Source: Diphasiastrum complanatum | Lineage: Eukaryota > Streptophyta > Lycopodiopsida > Lycopodiales > Lycopodiaceae | NCBI GenBank assembly: GCA_029204225.1 | Contig: CM055093.1 | Span: 27,935,566-27,999,565, forward strand | Direction of reading: 5' to 3' | DNA length: 64,000 nt | In this document: in pieces, positions 48,701 to 56,099 of the stretch | Numbering within the stretch: position 1 is the stretch's first letter | Layout of the letters: every line of letters starts with the position of its first letter | Made by a program: the position numbers and the translations under genes | The notes under the pieces: generated by a model | The model's database searches: none | Seen by the model: only the letters and a program-made list of their open reading frames with translations | Told to the model about the DNA's origin: nothing

Positions 48701-51700
48701 TATCAATGTTATGTCTAGTATAATACCCAAAGCAATCTTTGACCCTATAGAGTCCAACCACAAATTCTTAAATCGGCTTCATCATGCATAGCATAGAACA
48801 AATGTTACATCTCTACTCACTTAGTAGGCGCAGGTCACATGCACAAACATCCATTCACATTAACTTTCATGTTTTTGTACAACAACATATGTAATGAGTT
48901 TCTATCACTTCTCCAGAAGTGAACAGCACACACAGTCACGATGAAGACTAGTTCAAACATAGCACTCTCCAACATGAAACAAAAACGAAGAACTGATTTC
49001 AGATCACAGGTGAATAATCTATCAGAAGACAATTTTACTAGATTACTGGATCTTATATCATGAAACCCTGGGTTCAATTTTGAGTTCTAAGTTTAAAAAG
49101 CTTCATATGTCTCTGTCTTAGACCATAGATGCAGAAAATTGCTACATCTGCATTCCGAACGCTCGTTCTAAAATGCTAGCGATCAAGAAACTGTGGGTTC
49201 AATTTTAAGTCCGAAGTTTAACAAGCTTCCTACTTCTACGCATCAAACTTTAGCTAGACCATAGATGCAGCAATTCGCTGCATCTGCATTCCAGAACGCT
49301 AGCAATCGGGACAGCAAAACACTGTTCGGATCAGTAAAAACATTTGCTGTTTTTTTCACAAATTGTTTCTACTTTTTTGAATCTGTTTGAATTGCAATTA
49401 ATGAAACTATCGTGTGCAGTACTATGTCATAGAAATAATCTTTTATGTATGAATGGCATTTTTTATGTCTACATAAACTATTTCAACCCACACACCCATT
49501 TTTCAAAAAAAAAAAAAATCTAATACGATCCGGGACAAAATCCTGGACGCATGTCACGCATTCTAGAACAAGTTCCAGGTCACCGGCTGCAACTATGAGC
49601 TAGACAAATGATTCATACATGCTAGCAGATTTGAGTACATTGTCTAAGGTTTTTATCAAATATACCAGCTCAAGAACAAAATGGCAATCTTCAGAGTAAA
49701 GATTGTGAGAAAGACAGTGTAAAGCACGCCCCATCCGAGCATGTTGTCGTGCAAGTAGGCTATCCTCACTGATTTGTCCTTCTTGTTCAATACCAAACTC
49801 ATCACGGCGTATGGACTTTATGACTTTTTTTGCCTCAATTTCCAGACTGCTCACCTCACCAGAAGTTTCAAAATCATTCATAACCACCCCTTCAGCTTCC
49901 AATTCAGATCTTTCTTTCATCCTATCTATATCAGAAGTTTCTAGCTCTAATTTACATTTTTCACCCACATCAAGACTGTTAACAGCTACTAAATTATTTG
50001 TGCCCAACTTACTCTCTAGAGTATTCCCTTCAGAAACTTCCTCTCTTTTCCCTAGCATCTTGTGGCATTTGATAAAAAGTTTGCAACCTTGTTCACGTAC
50101 ATTATTGCATTGCTCCACATTTTCATCCCCACTAATGACATAGGATTCATAATCAATGACCCACTCAAGAATGCCCATGTCTAAACCAATGCCATGAAGC
50201 ATAAGGCGATGTTCAACAGTTCTGCAAGCATTGAAGATGGTTACAGCAGCTACTGACATCGAACAGGAGAAAGCAGGAAGGAGGATCTCCCCTCCAAAGA
50301 CACGAAACTCGGAAGGCAAAGCAAAAAGGCAGTCTAGAATACAGTTCGCTGCAACTTTTGAGGAAACATCATCTCCACTAACGTCTACACTATTCCTAAT
50401 AGAATTTGCTTCAGCAGTCAAATCTGCAGTGAGAAAATCAGCGGATTTTTCCTCAAGATTATCAACAGGTGAGTAACTGGCATGCCTAGTTTTTTTGGGG
50501 GATGCTACATCTTCTTGGAGTGACCCCGGTTGCTTCCTTTTTAAACTTTCGTTAGTGATCTCCTGACTAATTGAATCCGTTGTGAATCTCCCATCCAGAC
50601 CCTTCAGAGGACTTTCAGTTTCAGCTGGATTGTTACTTGAAGTTGAGCAGGAAAGGCCAATACGTATATCAAGTGCCTTCTTTGCATAAGATTTTAAGAG
50701 TGACATTGGAACATTAGCCACGCCTCCATAGACAGCCACAAGGGATAACAACTTTTCCGCAATCTGCTCTCCACTTCCTCTTGCAGTTACCATCAAAAAG
50801 TCCTCTGCCGTTGCCACTCCTTCAATTCGTAAAACTGCTCCACTGCAGGTCATCAAAACACGTAAGCAACCCATGCTTTCCTCATTTTCAAACCAGTCTA
50901 GAAAGGGCCCAAGTGAAGGAGCAAAAACAATATCCCACTTAGACCAGTCCTTAAGATCACATAACATAGGTGCCCTTGATAAGCACATCCAGGCATCTGA
51001 ACTGCTCTTGCTCCCTAAATATCCAACATTAACTTGACGAGTAACTTTAGTATCTCTATCCAATCCTCTAACAATCGGAGAGCTTTTATCCATTTTCATA
51101 GAATCAATATTGCTGCTTTTTGTTACTAATGCTCCAGCAAATAAAAGTGACTCAAAAGGAGCAGAAAGTTGGTCTTCTACGGCTTTTTTTAAGATGGACT
51201 CTAAGGATTCCTTTCCCATCTCTTCTACACATTGCACTCCAAACTGCTTGGAAATCTGCAATGAAACTTGGTCAGTTGAGACTCCAGTGCCAGTGCCCAA
51301 GGCATGAACAGCTTGGGTGACAAAATTCACAAGCCGTTGTTGAGGAACAATGGCCTTGTGATCTAGCCAGGTGCTGCTATGTAACTTAAGGGGCTTCATC
51401 ATTCTGCTAGGTAAAACATCCGTGTGGTGCTCCAAAAATTCCACAAGACCCTCGAAGCCCAGATCAGAAAAAACTTCATCTGAGAACAAATTGGCAATAT
51501 GTTTCTCGTACTCCACAACCCACCTCAGCATTCCCCAAATTGATTTGCCATCTGCTTGTTCGTTACAAGTAAGTAGAAATTGATCGAAATGCGCCACCAA
51601 AGCTGATAGAATCTGGTCTGAGCTCACAGCTGCAAAACAACAAGACCATCTCCCAAAGGTGACACATTCTTCTGATTGATGAAACTAACTACAAGAAATA

Positions 51701-54700
51701 TAGAATTGAGAGTTGAAGAACTGAGTCTTTTGTGCCCTTCTAATGAAATTTGTGTTGTACTATGTAGAAAAGAAGCACATTAATGTGAAAATTCCACTTC
51801 GCACAAGAATTTCATTGACGTGTGGCATCACAAGAGGGATGGGTAAATAGTCAATATGCATGTGATATAAATCTGTTACAACATCAACTCTTTGAACACC
51901 TTGATTTGATAAGAGCACATCAGATAATTACATAAATACAACTACTTGATATGCATTGTTTCACCAGCTTTTTTCATGACAGCCCAAGCGAGGTCAAATA
52001 ATGTTACCAGTACTTTTTTGAAGTTGACTTCCTGACAATCTTGGTTTATAGTCTACTTCAATTGCCCCTGAAACTTGAGCAGTTTGAGCTTCTTTTTCTG
52101 TCCACATATCCCCAACTCCCTCTTGAAAGTGGTCATACATACTGTCCCAGTATCCTGCTTTCATTGATAATACCTGCCACAATTTTTTTAATCAACACAA
52201 GATAATACAACCACCTTCCCAAGAAAAGAGTCAAAATCATTAAGCAACCTTTGGAGAAAGCCTGTAACTATTATCTTCTTGATTTCTCACCAGTGATGAC
52301 ATGATGCCATCAAAAAGCTAAACAAAGCAAGAATATTCAAGAAAAAGATCCTCTTATCAAACCAGCCACTTTGGCTCCTCAGAAAATAAAGCTTTATGAT
52401 ATATATGTCCGCTCAGTTTTAATAGACCAAGTAATCTTTAATCTAGCAGATGCCTGGTAAATTCAGTCAATACAATGCAGCAACTACAATTCAAACAAAT
52501 AGTGCGACAAGATAGTAACGGAATAAGTTTTCAAGGGATCAAGCATTGAATCATAGGAACAAAGAGAAAAAAACTAAGTTGAAGTACGTTTTGAGGACCT
52601 TCAAAAAGCCTTGTCTAAGAGCGAGATAGAATGTCCCAAAGAGGGACAAGGGTCCTAAAAATAAATTCCTCAGAAATCCTTGAAGGAGTTTTGCAACAAA
52701 AGCAATAATATATATGTCCCTATGAAACTATCACCTACCTATTTCTGGAGCCTCTACCACTACATAAAGAAGACTTACAATACAGGTCTATAAAAGAACA
52801 GTATGTAATTATATGCATTATAATTCATTACTTACAAGCTCGATGAGCCTTGCTTGCATTTACACAAGAACTGTGTTCTTGAACTTCATGTATGCCCACA
52901 GACATGCATTGAACTGAAAAACCTTGACAAAGTATAGCTGAAAACACTTACTGCAATGTTCAATACACCAACTGCAGGGTATGACTTGAACAGCTTAGCT
53001 TGCTTAATAGCCTTCTTCTTATTCTGCTTTTCCATCTTTTCCCCATTGAACTTAGACTTCGGAGCTGTTTGTAGCATCATCTCTAACACCTGCAAGAACT
53101 AGAATCAGGAAACCCCAAAGGAAACTACTTTCACATAAAGATCAAGAGCGTATTGCATAATCCTCAGACTCGTCTAGCCCCCTAAACACATGTGAATCTT
53201 ACATTTATAGCTACGATAAGACTAACCTGGTTACTCACAAACCAATCACAGAACCTCAAAGTGAACAAAAATCTACTACAATGATTAAGTGACTGCCTTT
53301 CAATTCTTCTAAGTCTTTTGCCTAATTAAATCAAACTGTTGCAGCACAATAATTCCAGATAATATGGTACCTGCCAATCTGAAATTTGGAACGAATGGGA
53401 ATGCCATATCATTGTTTCAAATAAAATGATGTCAAAATAAGACTCACACCTTCAGATGATCAATGTTCCCATTATTGCCTTGAAAAAGCTTTGCAAACCT
53501 AGGAGATAAGGAATGCAGCATTCCAGACAATAAGGCCAAAAGCTCCAAACAAGGGAATAACCTGACCTTATCCAGTTGCTACTTCCTCCTCTTATCTCCA
53601 GGAATGCCCTCTTCTTCCTACATGCTCAGGCCTTCACATCTTGCTCTCTATGAGCATCCACTATATTTTACATCATTGCTCCATCTTACCTACTGCTGGG
53701 AAACTACTACCAAATCTTGTCTGCCAGCCGATCCAGGGAGCAGCCTTTCTCCAGCCAATGCGATCTACATTTCAGACCTTACATGGCCTATTTGCACGAT
53801 GGTATAATCTATTAAGATAATGCTCACAGTTGTGATTCTTTTCATGGTCTTTTACTGGATCCATAATAGGGACCGCCGTCAGGAAAATCGTTCTCAAATA
53901 GCATTAGAAATCTTTCATCACTGCTAAATTGCTTACAGGATCATGTTTTGCATTCCAGAAAACCTTTCACTAACAAAATTGGAAAATCAAAAACAATTCA
54001 GAAACATTCAAATCACGACAGTCCAAAAAGCAATCATATTCTATAATGTCTGTTACAGAATGTAGCAATATGGATCATAACACAACTACTACTGAGAGTC
54101 TGGATGGAGTTCCGAAGAAACTAGAACTACATTTTCCAGAGTTGTCAGACAGCAAGCAGCATTTTATAAACAATGAGAATAAGTTACTTTTTTAGTTAGA
54201 TCACAGGTATTAAAAGTTTCAATGTGGTCAGTTTCGGACATGGACTTACACTTTTCTCTGAATCCTTATTTCATTTAGATTTCCATTGTGAGGTAAAAAA
54301 CATGGAACAGATATGGAGACTGAAGAAAACTGATTCTTTAACAGCATTATTGAACATACAGATTCCTAAGCGATACTACAGCTAACTAAGCCAACCAATA
54401 ATTACCTCAGAAATAGAGGAATTGTGGCATGCCCCCTTCCAAGATGCAACAAACTCCGCGAGCTTCGTCTCTGACATGATGTAAGGATCTTGAGAATTTG
54501 AGTCACGATACATTCTTGTTCGAAGACGCTCTTCTGCTTCTGAAGGATACGGACAACTACTAAAATTCAATTTCTGTCCTGCCTTTGCCTTTATATGGCT
54601 TTCCACAACAGCATTATCATTGTCAGTTGAATCTGATTGGTTTTGTGAAGCTTCAGTTTCTTTGCGGACAGAGGAAAAAAAACGATGTACGCGCTCTGCA

Positions 54701-54826
54701 AGGCTTACACCCTTGAGCTTTGAAGATTGCTTCCCCTTGCGAAAGCCTTTGCAATTTATAGCTGGCTTCTCCTGAAGCATTTTCAACTCTTCATTTCTTG
54801 CTTTCACAATCAAACCAATATACAAC
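18949..54826 (-). CDS. NOV: NO VEIN (NOV) homologue, N-terminus not seen
   Basis: Join, 5' to 3' on the minus strand: 54826-54406, 53089-52952, 52173-52008, 51629-49666, 48477-48265, 44101-41792, 41601-41489, 33451-33040, 27959-27630, 21071-20811, 20154-18949. All junctions are GT-AG and keep frame, giving about 2,510 residues; Arabidopsis NOV is about 2,730, so some 200 N-terminal residues are missing. NOV is a plant-specific nuclear protein needed for leaf vein formation and auxin-related cell fate. Visible residues 895-967 form a GHKL ATP-binding site (E895, QNADDN at 898-903, NEIGF at 927-931, GYIGHKGIG at 953-961), of the sacsin/NOV type. The last 132 residues are a DUF3883 domain. Basic clusters (KRKQ...PKKTR) at about 50,480-50,550 fit nuclear import. 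Coding exons have no stops, but several introns are swollen by transposons to 4-8 kb. Confidence 0.9.
20155..20810 (-). other. NOV intron (656 bp)
   Basis: Spliced intron between the last two exons, with a GTTTTC donor. Nothing else seen. Confidence 0.6.
20811..21071 (-). CDS. NOV: NOV exon, FPYAQRYI region
   Basis: 87 codons between TCTTTCCAG|CTTGTTGAG and CTTCAG|GTTTTC. It reads [51 protein letters not shown], a conserved block of the NOV family before the C-terminal part. Confidence 0.9.
21072..21960 (-). other. NOV large intron, 3' part
   Basis: Non-coding, next to the acceptor of the exon at 20811-21071. No repeat or gene recognised. Confidence 0.5.
21962..22058. repeat. Compound microsatellite (GC/GT/GA)
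   Basis: (GT/GC)n at 21962-21985, (GTGC)n to about 22008, (GT)n to 22039, then (GA)n at 22040-22058. The LINE 3' end on the minus strand joins it directly at 22059. Confidence 0.95.
22059..22560 (-). mobile_element. LINE copy, 3' end (microsatellite-joined family)
   Basis: On the minus strand the end reads ACCTTATGGTATCTTAAAGACATCAATAC and then (TC)n, matching the 3' end seen at 29738 and 41340. The body above it (to about 22560) holds only a short frame of 105 codons without motifs. The 5' limit is a guess. Confidence 0.55.
22561..23890. other. NOV intron, unassigned part
   Basis: No gene supported. Around 23790 GGTTCAAATC resembles a pol III B box, but no A box at the right distance was found. 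Confidence 0.35.
23890..25066 (-). pseudogene. LINE copy with APE endonuclease and RT start
   Basis: Minus-strand reading shows the end of an APE-type endonuclease at about 24850-24440: [17 protein letters not shown], then [10 protein letters not shown], then [18 protein letters not shown], with the S-D-H signature, and one stop. After a linker it reads [19 protein letters not shown] at about 24000-23930, the front of the reverse transcriptase, matching the copy at 28417. It is cut off at about 23890. It is broken and lies inside a NOV intron. Confidence 0.7.
25067..26060 (-). pseudogene. LINE copy, C-terminal part and duplicated 3' end
   Basis: Minus-strand reading of 26060-25600 gives [35 protein letters not shown] and [12 protein letters not shown], the C-terminal cysteine/histidine region seen intact at 31529-31860 and 63560-63680; the first cysteine is lost. 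The 3' end, with GTACATAAGACT and GAGTACATT on the plus strand, is present twice (25067-25165 and 25178-25275). Confidence 0.65.
26100..26900 (+). pseudogene. LINE C-terminal fragment, plus orientation
   Basis: Weak but repeated likeness to the copy at 63173: [12 protein letters not shown] at about 26615-26650 matches IETGRFQGTPREE. After a frame change [11 protein letters not shown] matches the H-x4-C end of the CCHC motif. Many stops. It faces the opposite way to the neighbouring LINE pieces. The limits are approximate. Confidence 0.45.
26901..27629. other. NOV intron next to the 27630 exon
   Basis: No gene. A potential extra exon at 27480-27557 was considered and set aside (see rejected items). 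Confidence 0.4.
27630..27959 (-). CDS. NOV: NOV exon, 110 codons
   Basis: Between GAGGGGCAG|GTATTAGG and TCTGAG|GTAAGA. It reads [53 protein letters not shown] and ends LDIPRFSE, which runs straight on into [10 protein letters not shown] of the exon at 20811-21071. Confidence 0.9.
27960..28399 (-). other. NOV intron start region
   Basis: Plain intron sequence between the 27630-27959 exon and the LINE block; nothing recognised. Confidence 0.4.
28400..29446 (-). pseudogene. LINE copy with RT domain and proline-rich front
   Basis: An open frame of 321 codons (29382-28417) begins with a proline-rich stretch (repeats of the form VRPPPAL and CPPP) and a serine run. It then enters a reverse transcriptase: [46 protein letters not shown] (the A-box F-D region) and [11 protein letters not shown]. 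It ends before the catalytic DD box. The joining of a low-complexity front to RT without the endonuclease suggests internal loss. The 5' side abuts the (GA) tract at 29447. Confidence 0.75.
29060..29425. repeat. G-rich minisatellite
   Basis: Irregular repeats of the plan GGGGGTGGGCGGACAGCGAGG on the plus strand, with runs of up to 12 G. On the minus strand it encodes the proline-rich front of the LINE frame. Several runs meet the four-G-run rule for possible quadruplexes. Confidence 0.85.
29447..29483. repeat. (GA)n tract between LINE segments
   Basis: GA repeats with two GAAG interruptions. It separates the LINE piece below 29446 from a 3' end (GGCGTTATTAATGTCTT on the plus strand) starting at 29484. 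Confidence 0.95.
29484..29714 (-). mobile_element. Short LINE 3' end copy
   Basis: On the minus strand it ends CGCCTTTAAGACATTAATAACGCC before the CT tract, close to the 3' ends at 29738 and 41340. Only about 230 bp are present, so it is strongly 5'-truncated; its 5' side is the next GA tract (29715-29737). Confidence 0.6.
29715..29737. repeat. (GA)n tract
   Basis: Uninterrupted GA repeat. It follows directly after the 3' end of the LINE at 29738-31863 when read on the minus strand. Confidence 0.95.
29738..31863 (-). pseudogene. LINE copy bounded by GA tracts on both sides
   Basis: On the minus strand the copy begins directly after a CT tract with [51 protein letters not shown], then [19 protein letters not shown] (C-x2-C-x9-H-x4-C), and an acidic end (31894-31310). 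Further down are a coiled-coil-like run ([21 protein letters not shown], about 30910-30840) and a frame at 30539-30066 with [19 protein letters not shown], which resembles the C-terminal half of L1-type ORF1 proteins. It ends TTAAAGACATTAATAAAGTT just before (CT)n. Frames are shifted or stopped in several places. Whether it is one element or two joined ones is open. Confidence 0.7.
31864..31888. repeat. (GA)n tract
   Basis: GA repeat at the 5' junction of the LINE copy 29738-31863 (minus strand). Confidence 0.95.
31889..32239. other. NOV intron, unassigned
   Basis: No gene or repeat recognised between the LINE and the MITE at 32248. Confidence 0.4.
32248..32604. mobile_element. hAT-like MITE with 8-bp target duplication
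   Basis: 357 bp with inverted ends CATAGTTGCAC / GTGCAACTATG. The flanks are ATATGTAC (32240-32247) and ATATTTAC (32605-32612), a 7 of 8 match, which is the target duplication length of hAT transposons. Just inside the ends are clusters of GTTTCTGG and ACGCGTTTC in both orientations. It has no coding capacity. The core shares sequence with the copy at 45616-46059. Confidence 0.8.
32613..33039. other. NOV intron, unassigned
   Basis: Nothing recognised up to the donor of the exon at 33040-33451. Confidence 0.4.
33040..33451 (-). CDS. NOV: NOV exon, 137 codons
   Basis: After the acceptor GGTTTAACAG|TGTTGCTC; its first base completes the serine codon begun in the exon at 41489-41601. It reads [60 protein letters not shown], and ends [16 protein letters not shown]. 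An alternative acceptor CTCAG|ATG nine bases further on would break the frame from the upstream donor. Confidence 0.9.
33832..34053. mobile_element. hAT-like MITE with perfect 8-bp target duplication
   Basis: 222 bp running from CAAAGTTCC to GGAACTTTG, flanked by identical TGTATATC at 33824-33831 and 34054-34061. Long GC-rich inner inverted repeats built of GTGCCGTACC and CCACGGCACC could fold into a strong hairpin. It is non-coding. Confidence 0.85.
34062..35552. other. NOV intron, unassigned
   Basis: AT-rich with no gene. Phrases such as TTTCCAGCTAC and GGCACAT recur loosely at 34290-34500, suggesting decayed short repeats. Confidence 0.35.
35553..35991 (+). repeat. 5' LTR of a gypsy-type element
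   Basis: 439 bp with matching ends TGTTAGGG...GTCTAACA (the ends are inverted copies for six bases), directly before the primer site at 35994. No second LTR is in the window; the element is cut at about 38500. Confidence 0.75.
35994..36010 (+). other. Primer-binding site (initiator Met tRNA)
   Basis: TGGTATCAGAGCCACTG, two bases after the LTR end; this matches the tRNA-Met site used by many plant LTR elements. Confidence 0.85.
36590..38485 (+). pseudogene. Ty3-gypsy pol (protease remnant, RT, RNase H)
   Basis: Protease traces ([21 protein letters not shown]) lie at 36598-36815. A linker frame is at 36850-37188. RT follows from 37260: [33 protein letters not shown], then frame changes at about 37475-37770. 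RNase H and its connection run 37776-38372: [74 protein letters not shown]. Integrase is missing, because a copia element begins at 38502. It has several stops and shifts and is not functional. Confidence 0.85.
38502..38886 (+). repeat. Copia 5' LTR (inferred)
   Basis: Runs from TGTAGAAGCC to CTATCA directly before TAATATCAGAGCAGG, a worn tRNA-Met primer site (38887-38901). The left edge relies on the TG and on the end of gypsy similarity. Confidence 0.55.
38930..39560 (+). repeat. Minisatellite in the copia leader
   Basis: Dozens of loose copies of a 12-16 bp motif of the type GACAGGCAGTACCTGAGG fill the stretch between primer site and gag start. Longer internal repeats exist, for example AGCAGATAATATCCTGGACAGG twice at 39170-39222. 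Confidence 0.85.
39626..40660 (+). pseudogene. Internally deleted copia polyprotein
   Basis: The first frame begins with a copia gag start ([26 protein letters not shown]) and then passes directly into integrase ([24 protein letters not shown]). The next frame continues [24 protein letters not shown] and [14 protein letters not shown] short RT start follows ([23 protein letters not shown] at 40275-40345), then the end of RNase H ([18 protein letters not shown] at about 40371-40425). Gag, protease and most of RT are deleted. Confidence 0.8.
40575..40830 (+). repeat. TCGACTT-type low-complexity repeat
   Basis: Irregular repeats of (A/T)TCGACTTC and its inverse GAAGTCGA at 40575-40650, and of TACTCGAC further on. 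No gene is seen between here and about 41250 apart from LTR-like AT-rich sequence. Confidence 0.6.
41040..41364 (+). mobile_element. LINE 3' end copy, plus orientation
   Basis: Ends TTATATGCCTTTTGGCATGG, AAAGACATTAATAAAGC, then (TTTC)4 and TCTC at 41339-41361. Its last 60 bp match the 3' ends read at 29738 and 29484 on the other strand. The upstream limit is unsure. Confidence 0.55.
41489..41601 (-). CDS. NOV: NOV exon, 37 codons plus two bases
   Basis: Between TTGATCCAG|GTTCAAAG and GAAGCTAG|GTGGAA. It reads [28 protein letters not shown]...SYEA and ends in phase 2 (AG), which the T at 33451 completes. Confidence 0.88.
41792..44101 (-). CDS. NOV: NOV large exon, 770 codons
   Basis: After the acceptor TTCCTGCAG|GTTACAG and up to CCACAG|GTAACA. 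It begins [29 protein letters not shown], the stretch that follows the ATP-binding G box in this family. It continues with [44 protein letters not shown] (a motif shared by sacsin-type proteins), [18 protein letters not shown]. Fully open, with phase 0 at both ends. Confidence 0.93.
44102..45159 (-). other. NOV 4.2-kb intron, part next to the acceptor
   Basis: No gene or repeat recognised. Confidence 0.4.
45593..45615. repeat. (GA)n tract
   Basis: GA repeat at the left edge of the MITE-like element 45616-46059. Confidence 0.95.
45616..46059. mobile_element. MITE related to 32248-32604
   Basis: The right end is GTGCAACTATG as in the 32248 copy. The core (GCACCTAAATTGGACC, GATACCCATATTGCCCACAAA) matches that copy too. 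The left end is only CATGGTTGAAAAACG, and no target duplication was found, so that side is damaged or mis-set. Sub-terminal motifs here are GATTCTGAA and its inverse. A (GA)n tract at 45718-45762 interrupts it. Confidence 0.6.
45718..45762. repeat. (GA)n tract
   Basis: About 22 GA repeats inside the MITE-like element. Confidence 0.95.
48265..48477 (-). CDS. NOV: NOV exon with the ATP-binding motifs
   Basis: 71 codons, GTTGCAG|GTTCAAAA to TTTCGG|GTATCA. It carries the N box VQNADDNRY, the first G box [17 protein letters not shown], and the second G box [14 protein letters not shown]. These are the nucleotide-binding elements of the GHKL (Hsp90, sacsin) fold. The exon is short and stands alone between introns of 1.2 and 4.2 kb. 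Confidence 0.95.
48478..49259 (-). other. NOV intron with a tandem duplication
   Basis: About 130 bp starting GGTTCAATTTTGAGTTC at 49069 recur at about 49197, and include a copy of the left end of the MITE (GACCATAGATGCAG at 49120 and 49257). The remainder shows nothing. Confidence 0.6.
49260..49597. mobile_element. hAT-like MITE with perfect 8-bp target duplication
   Basis: 338 bp from CATAGATGCAGC to GGCTGCAACTATG, flanked by identical AGCTAGAC at 49252-49259 and 49598-49605. The ends resemble those of the 32248 copy. The insertion lies about 60 bp from the donor of the large NOV exon. Confidence 0.85.
49666..51629 (-). CDS. NOV: NOV large exon, 654 codons
   Basis: Its first two bases (CT) complete the alanine codon from the exon before, after TTGTTTTGCAG. 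It reads [36 protein letters not shown], a serine/acidic middle with basic clusters (LKRKQPG, PKKTRHA), and ends [28 protein letters not shown]. The glutamate two residues from the end is the one that contacts ATP-bound water in GHKL proteins. Confidence 0.92.
51630..52007 (-). other. NOV intron (378 bp)
   Basis: Ordinary intron between the exons at 52008-52173 and 49666-51629. Confidence 0.6.
52008..52173 (-). CDS. NOV: NOV exon, 55 codons plus one base
   Basis: Between GTGGCAG|GTATTATC and ACTG|GTAACA. It reads [42 protein letters not shown]. Phase 1 at the end fits the CT start of the next exon. Confidence 0.85.
52174..52951 (-). other. NOV intron (778 bp)
   Basis: AT-rich intron; nothing else recognised. 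Confidence 0.5.
52952..53089 (-). CDS. NOV: NOV exon, 46 codons
   Basis: Between TTCTTGCAG|GTGTTAG and ATTGCA|GTAAGT. It reads [19 protein letters not shown], the basic run [18 protein letters not shown], and AVGVLNIA. Both ends are phase 0. Confidence 0.85.
53090..54405 (-). other. NOV intron (1.3 kb)
   Basis: No gene or mobile element recognised. Confidence 0.45.
54406..54826 (-). CDS. NOV: First visible NOV exon
   Basis: 140 codons ending TCTGAG|GTAATT and joining in frame to VLEMML. It reads [63 protein letters not shown]. The 5' edge is set at the acceptor-like TCTGGTTTTAG|G (54827). An in-frame ATG lies at 54846, but the family's length argues that at least one more exon lies upstream, perhaps outside the window. 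Confidence 0.75.
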
Positions 54827-54855
54827 CTAAAACCAGATTCCAACAACTTATGTTA

Positions 54856-54870
54856 GCTCTCTCTCGCTCG

Positions 54871-54911
<41 letters not shown>
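54856..54911. repeat. (CT)n tract
   Basis: CT repeat with CTCG interruptions at its left. The sequence after it (CAGCCGCAATGGCTGCC) resembles the sequence that follows the CT tract at 29446 on the minus strand (ACGGCTGCC). Confidence 0.9.
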
Positions 54912-54914
<3 letters not shown>

Positions 54915-55123
54915 GCCGCAATGGCTGCCTAACCGCCTGCTGCCTCCTATCCGCCTGCTGCCAGCACGCTCCCCAGCACTCCATCTTTCCCATATGGCTA
55001 CACGCAAGCGGGGGGGAGGTAACTCCCCCCACTCTCCACCGTGCCCTGCTGGCCCAAAAACCACCATTTCCATCGCATCTGATCCGCACCCTGCTGGCCC
55101 GGAATCCATCTCCATCGAGGGTC
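54912..55123 (+). other. GC-rich segment after the CT tract, possible LINE 5' end
   Basis: A frame from ATG 54992 reads MATRKRGGGNSPHSPPCPAGP and has a repeated (P)HPAGPES-type phrase. Its proline-rich character and its place next to a CT tract recall the front of the LINE at 28400-29446. Too short for a firm call. Confidence 0.3.
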
Positions 55124-55172
55124 TGTCCATTTTTGGTCCAAGGCCTAGTTATGGAGTATCATAACAACACAG

Positions 55173-55914
55173 TGTTGGAGGGTTTGCGGATCCCAAGGCA
55201 ACCCTAACCCTAGTTAATAAGTGAGAGGGATTTGGCACCCTGCGTGTGTAAGTCCAACCCAATGATCACATAGTTATTTGATTAATTAGAATGTTAATAA
55301 AAGGACTTTAGGCCTTTTTGCGGGACTTTTAATGTCGCAGGGCCTAAATGTCAAGTTAGTGAATAAAGTTGGGTTTCCCTCCAATTTTGATGGTTCCCAC
55401 ACTTTTTTAAATTTGAATAAAAACAGAGGCAAGATTGGACCAATAGGATTCAGAGGCCAGGGTCCTCCTCTCTACTATAAAAAGGGACCAATTCGAGTTG
55501 TTCCTCATGTTCATTTCCTCATTTCAATAAAGCAGATTGGTTCTCTTTAGAAATGGATTGATGAATGTCCTTGCTCTTCCTCTCTTTTCCTCCATTTCTC
55601 ATGCTTTCTTTGGATTTTGCTAATTGTTGGATCTGATCATTATTGGGATTGCTATTTCTTATGCTTTTGTGAAAGAGAAAAGGAGAGAGAGAAGAGTAAG
55701 TTTCTATCATTGTTGTGGATTTAGGGTTAATGGATGTAGTGTTAATGCTTAGTGTTAATGGATGTTAGTGTTAGATCCTCCATTCATGTTAAAATCTGAA
55801 CTATACTATCGCTCTCATGGGAACGAACCTCCGCGTGACAACTAACTCCGTCTCTTTGATGCTAGATTGACTAGATCTTGGATTCCGGTTAGGCAAGGAA
55901 AGAAACCCACTACA
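55173..55914 (+). repeat. 5' LTR of a small non-autonomous LTR element
   Basis: 742 bp starting TGTTGGAGGGTTTGCGG and ending CCCACTACA. It is very similar by eye to 56916-57656. The primer site follows at 55919. Confidence 0.85.
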
Positions 55915-55918
55915 ATTT

Positions 55919-55936
55919 TGGCGCCGTTGCCGGGGA
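55919..55936 (+). other. tRNA-Asp primer-binding site
   Basis: TGGCGCCGTTGCCGGGGA, the site typical of Tat/Athila-lineage gypsy elements, four bases after the LTR end. Confidence 0.9.
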
Positions 55937-56099
55937 GCTACGCCAATTTTTCAGTTTGCAGCATGTTTGGTTGATGGTTAGCTTGCATTAGGCATCTTGT
56001 CGTGGCATGCTAGGGTTAGCTTTGCATTATGGATGTGATTTGTGAGAGTTATGTCTAAAAACGTTCAAAAAATGAGTGGTGACTGTATTTTTTGTTTTT

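Noticed and set aside
49811-51583. Several plus-strand frames of 65-110 codons within the large NOV exon
   Set aside because: They are antisense shadows of a clearly coding, fully open minus-strand exon.
55196-55215. AACCCTAACCCTAG, resembling plant telomere repeats
   Set aside because: Only two units, and the same bases recur at the same place in the second LTR (56943), so it is part of the LTR and not telomeric.
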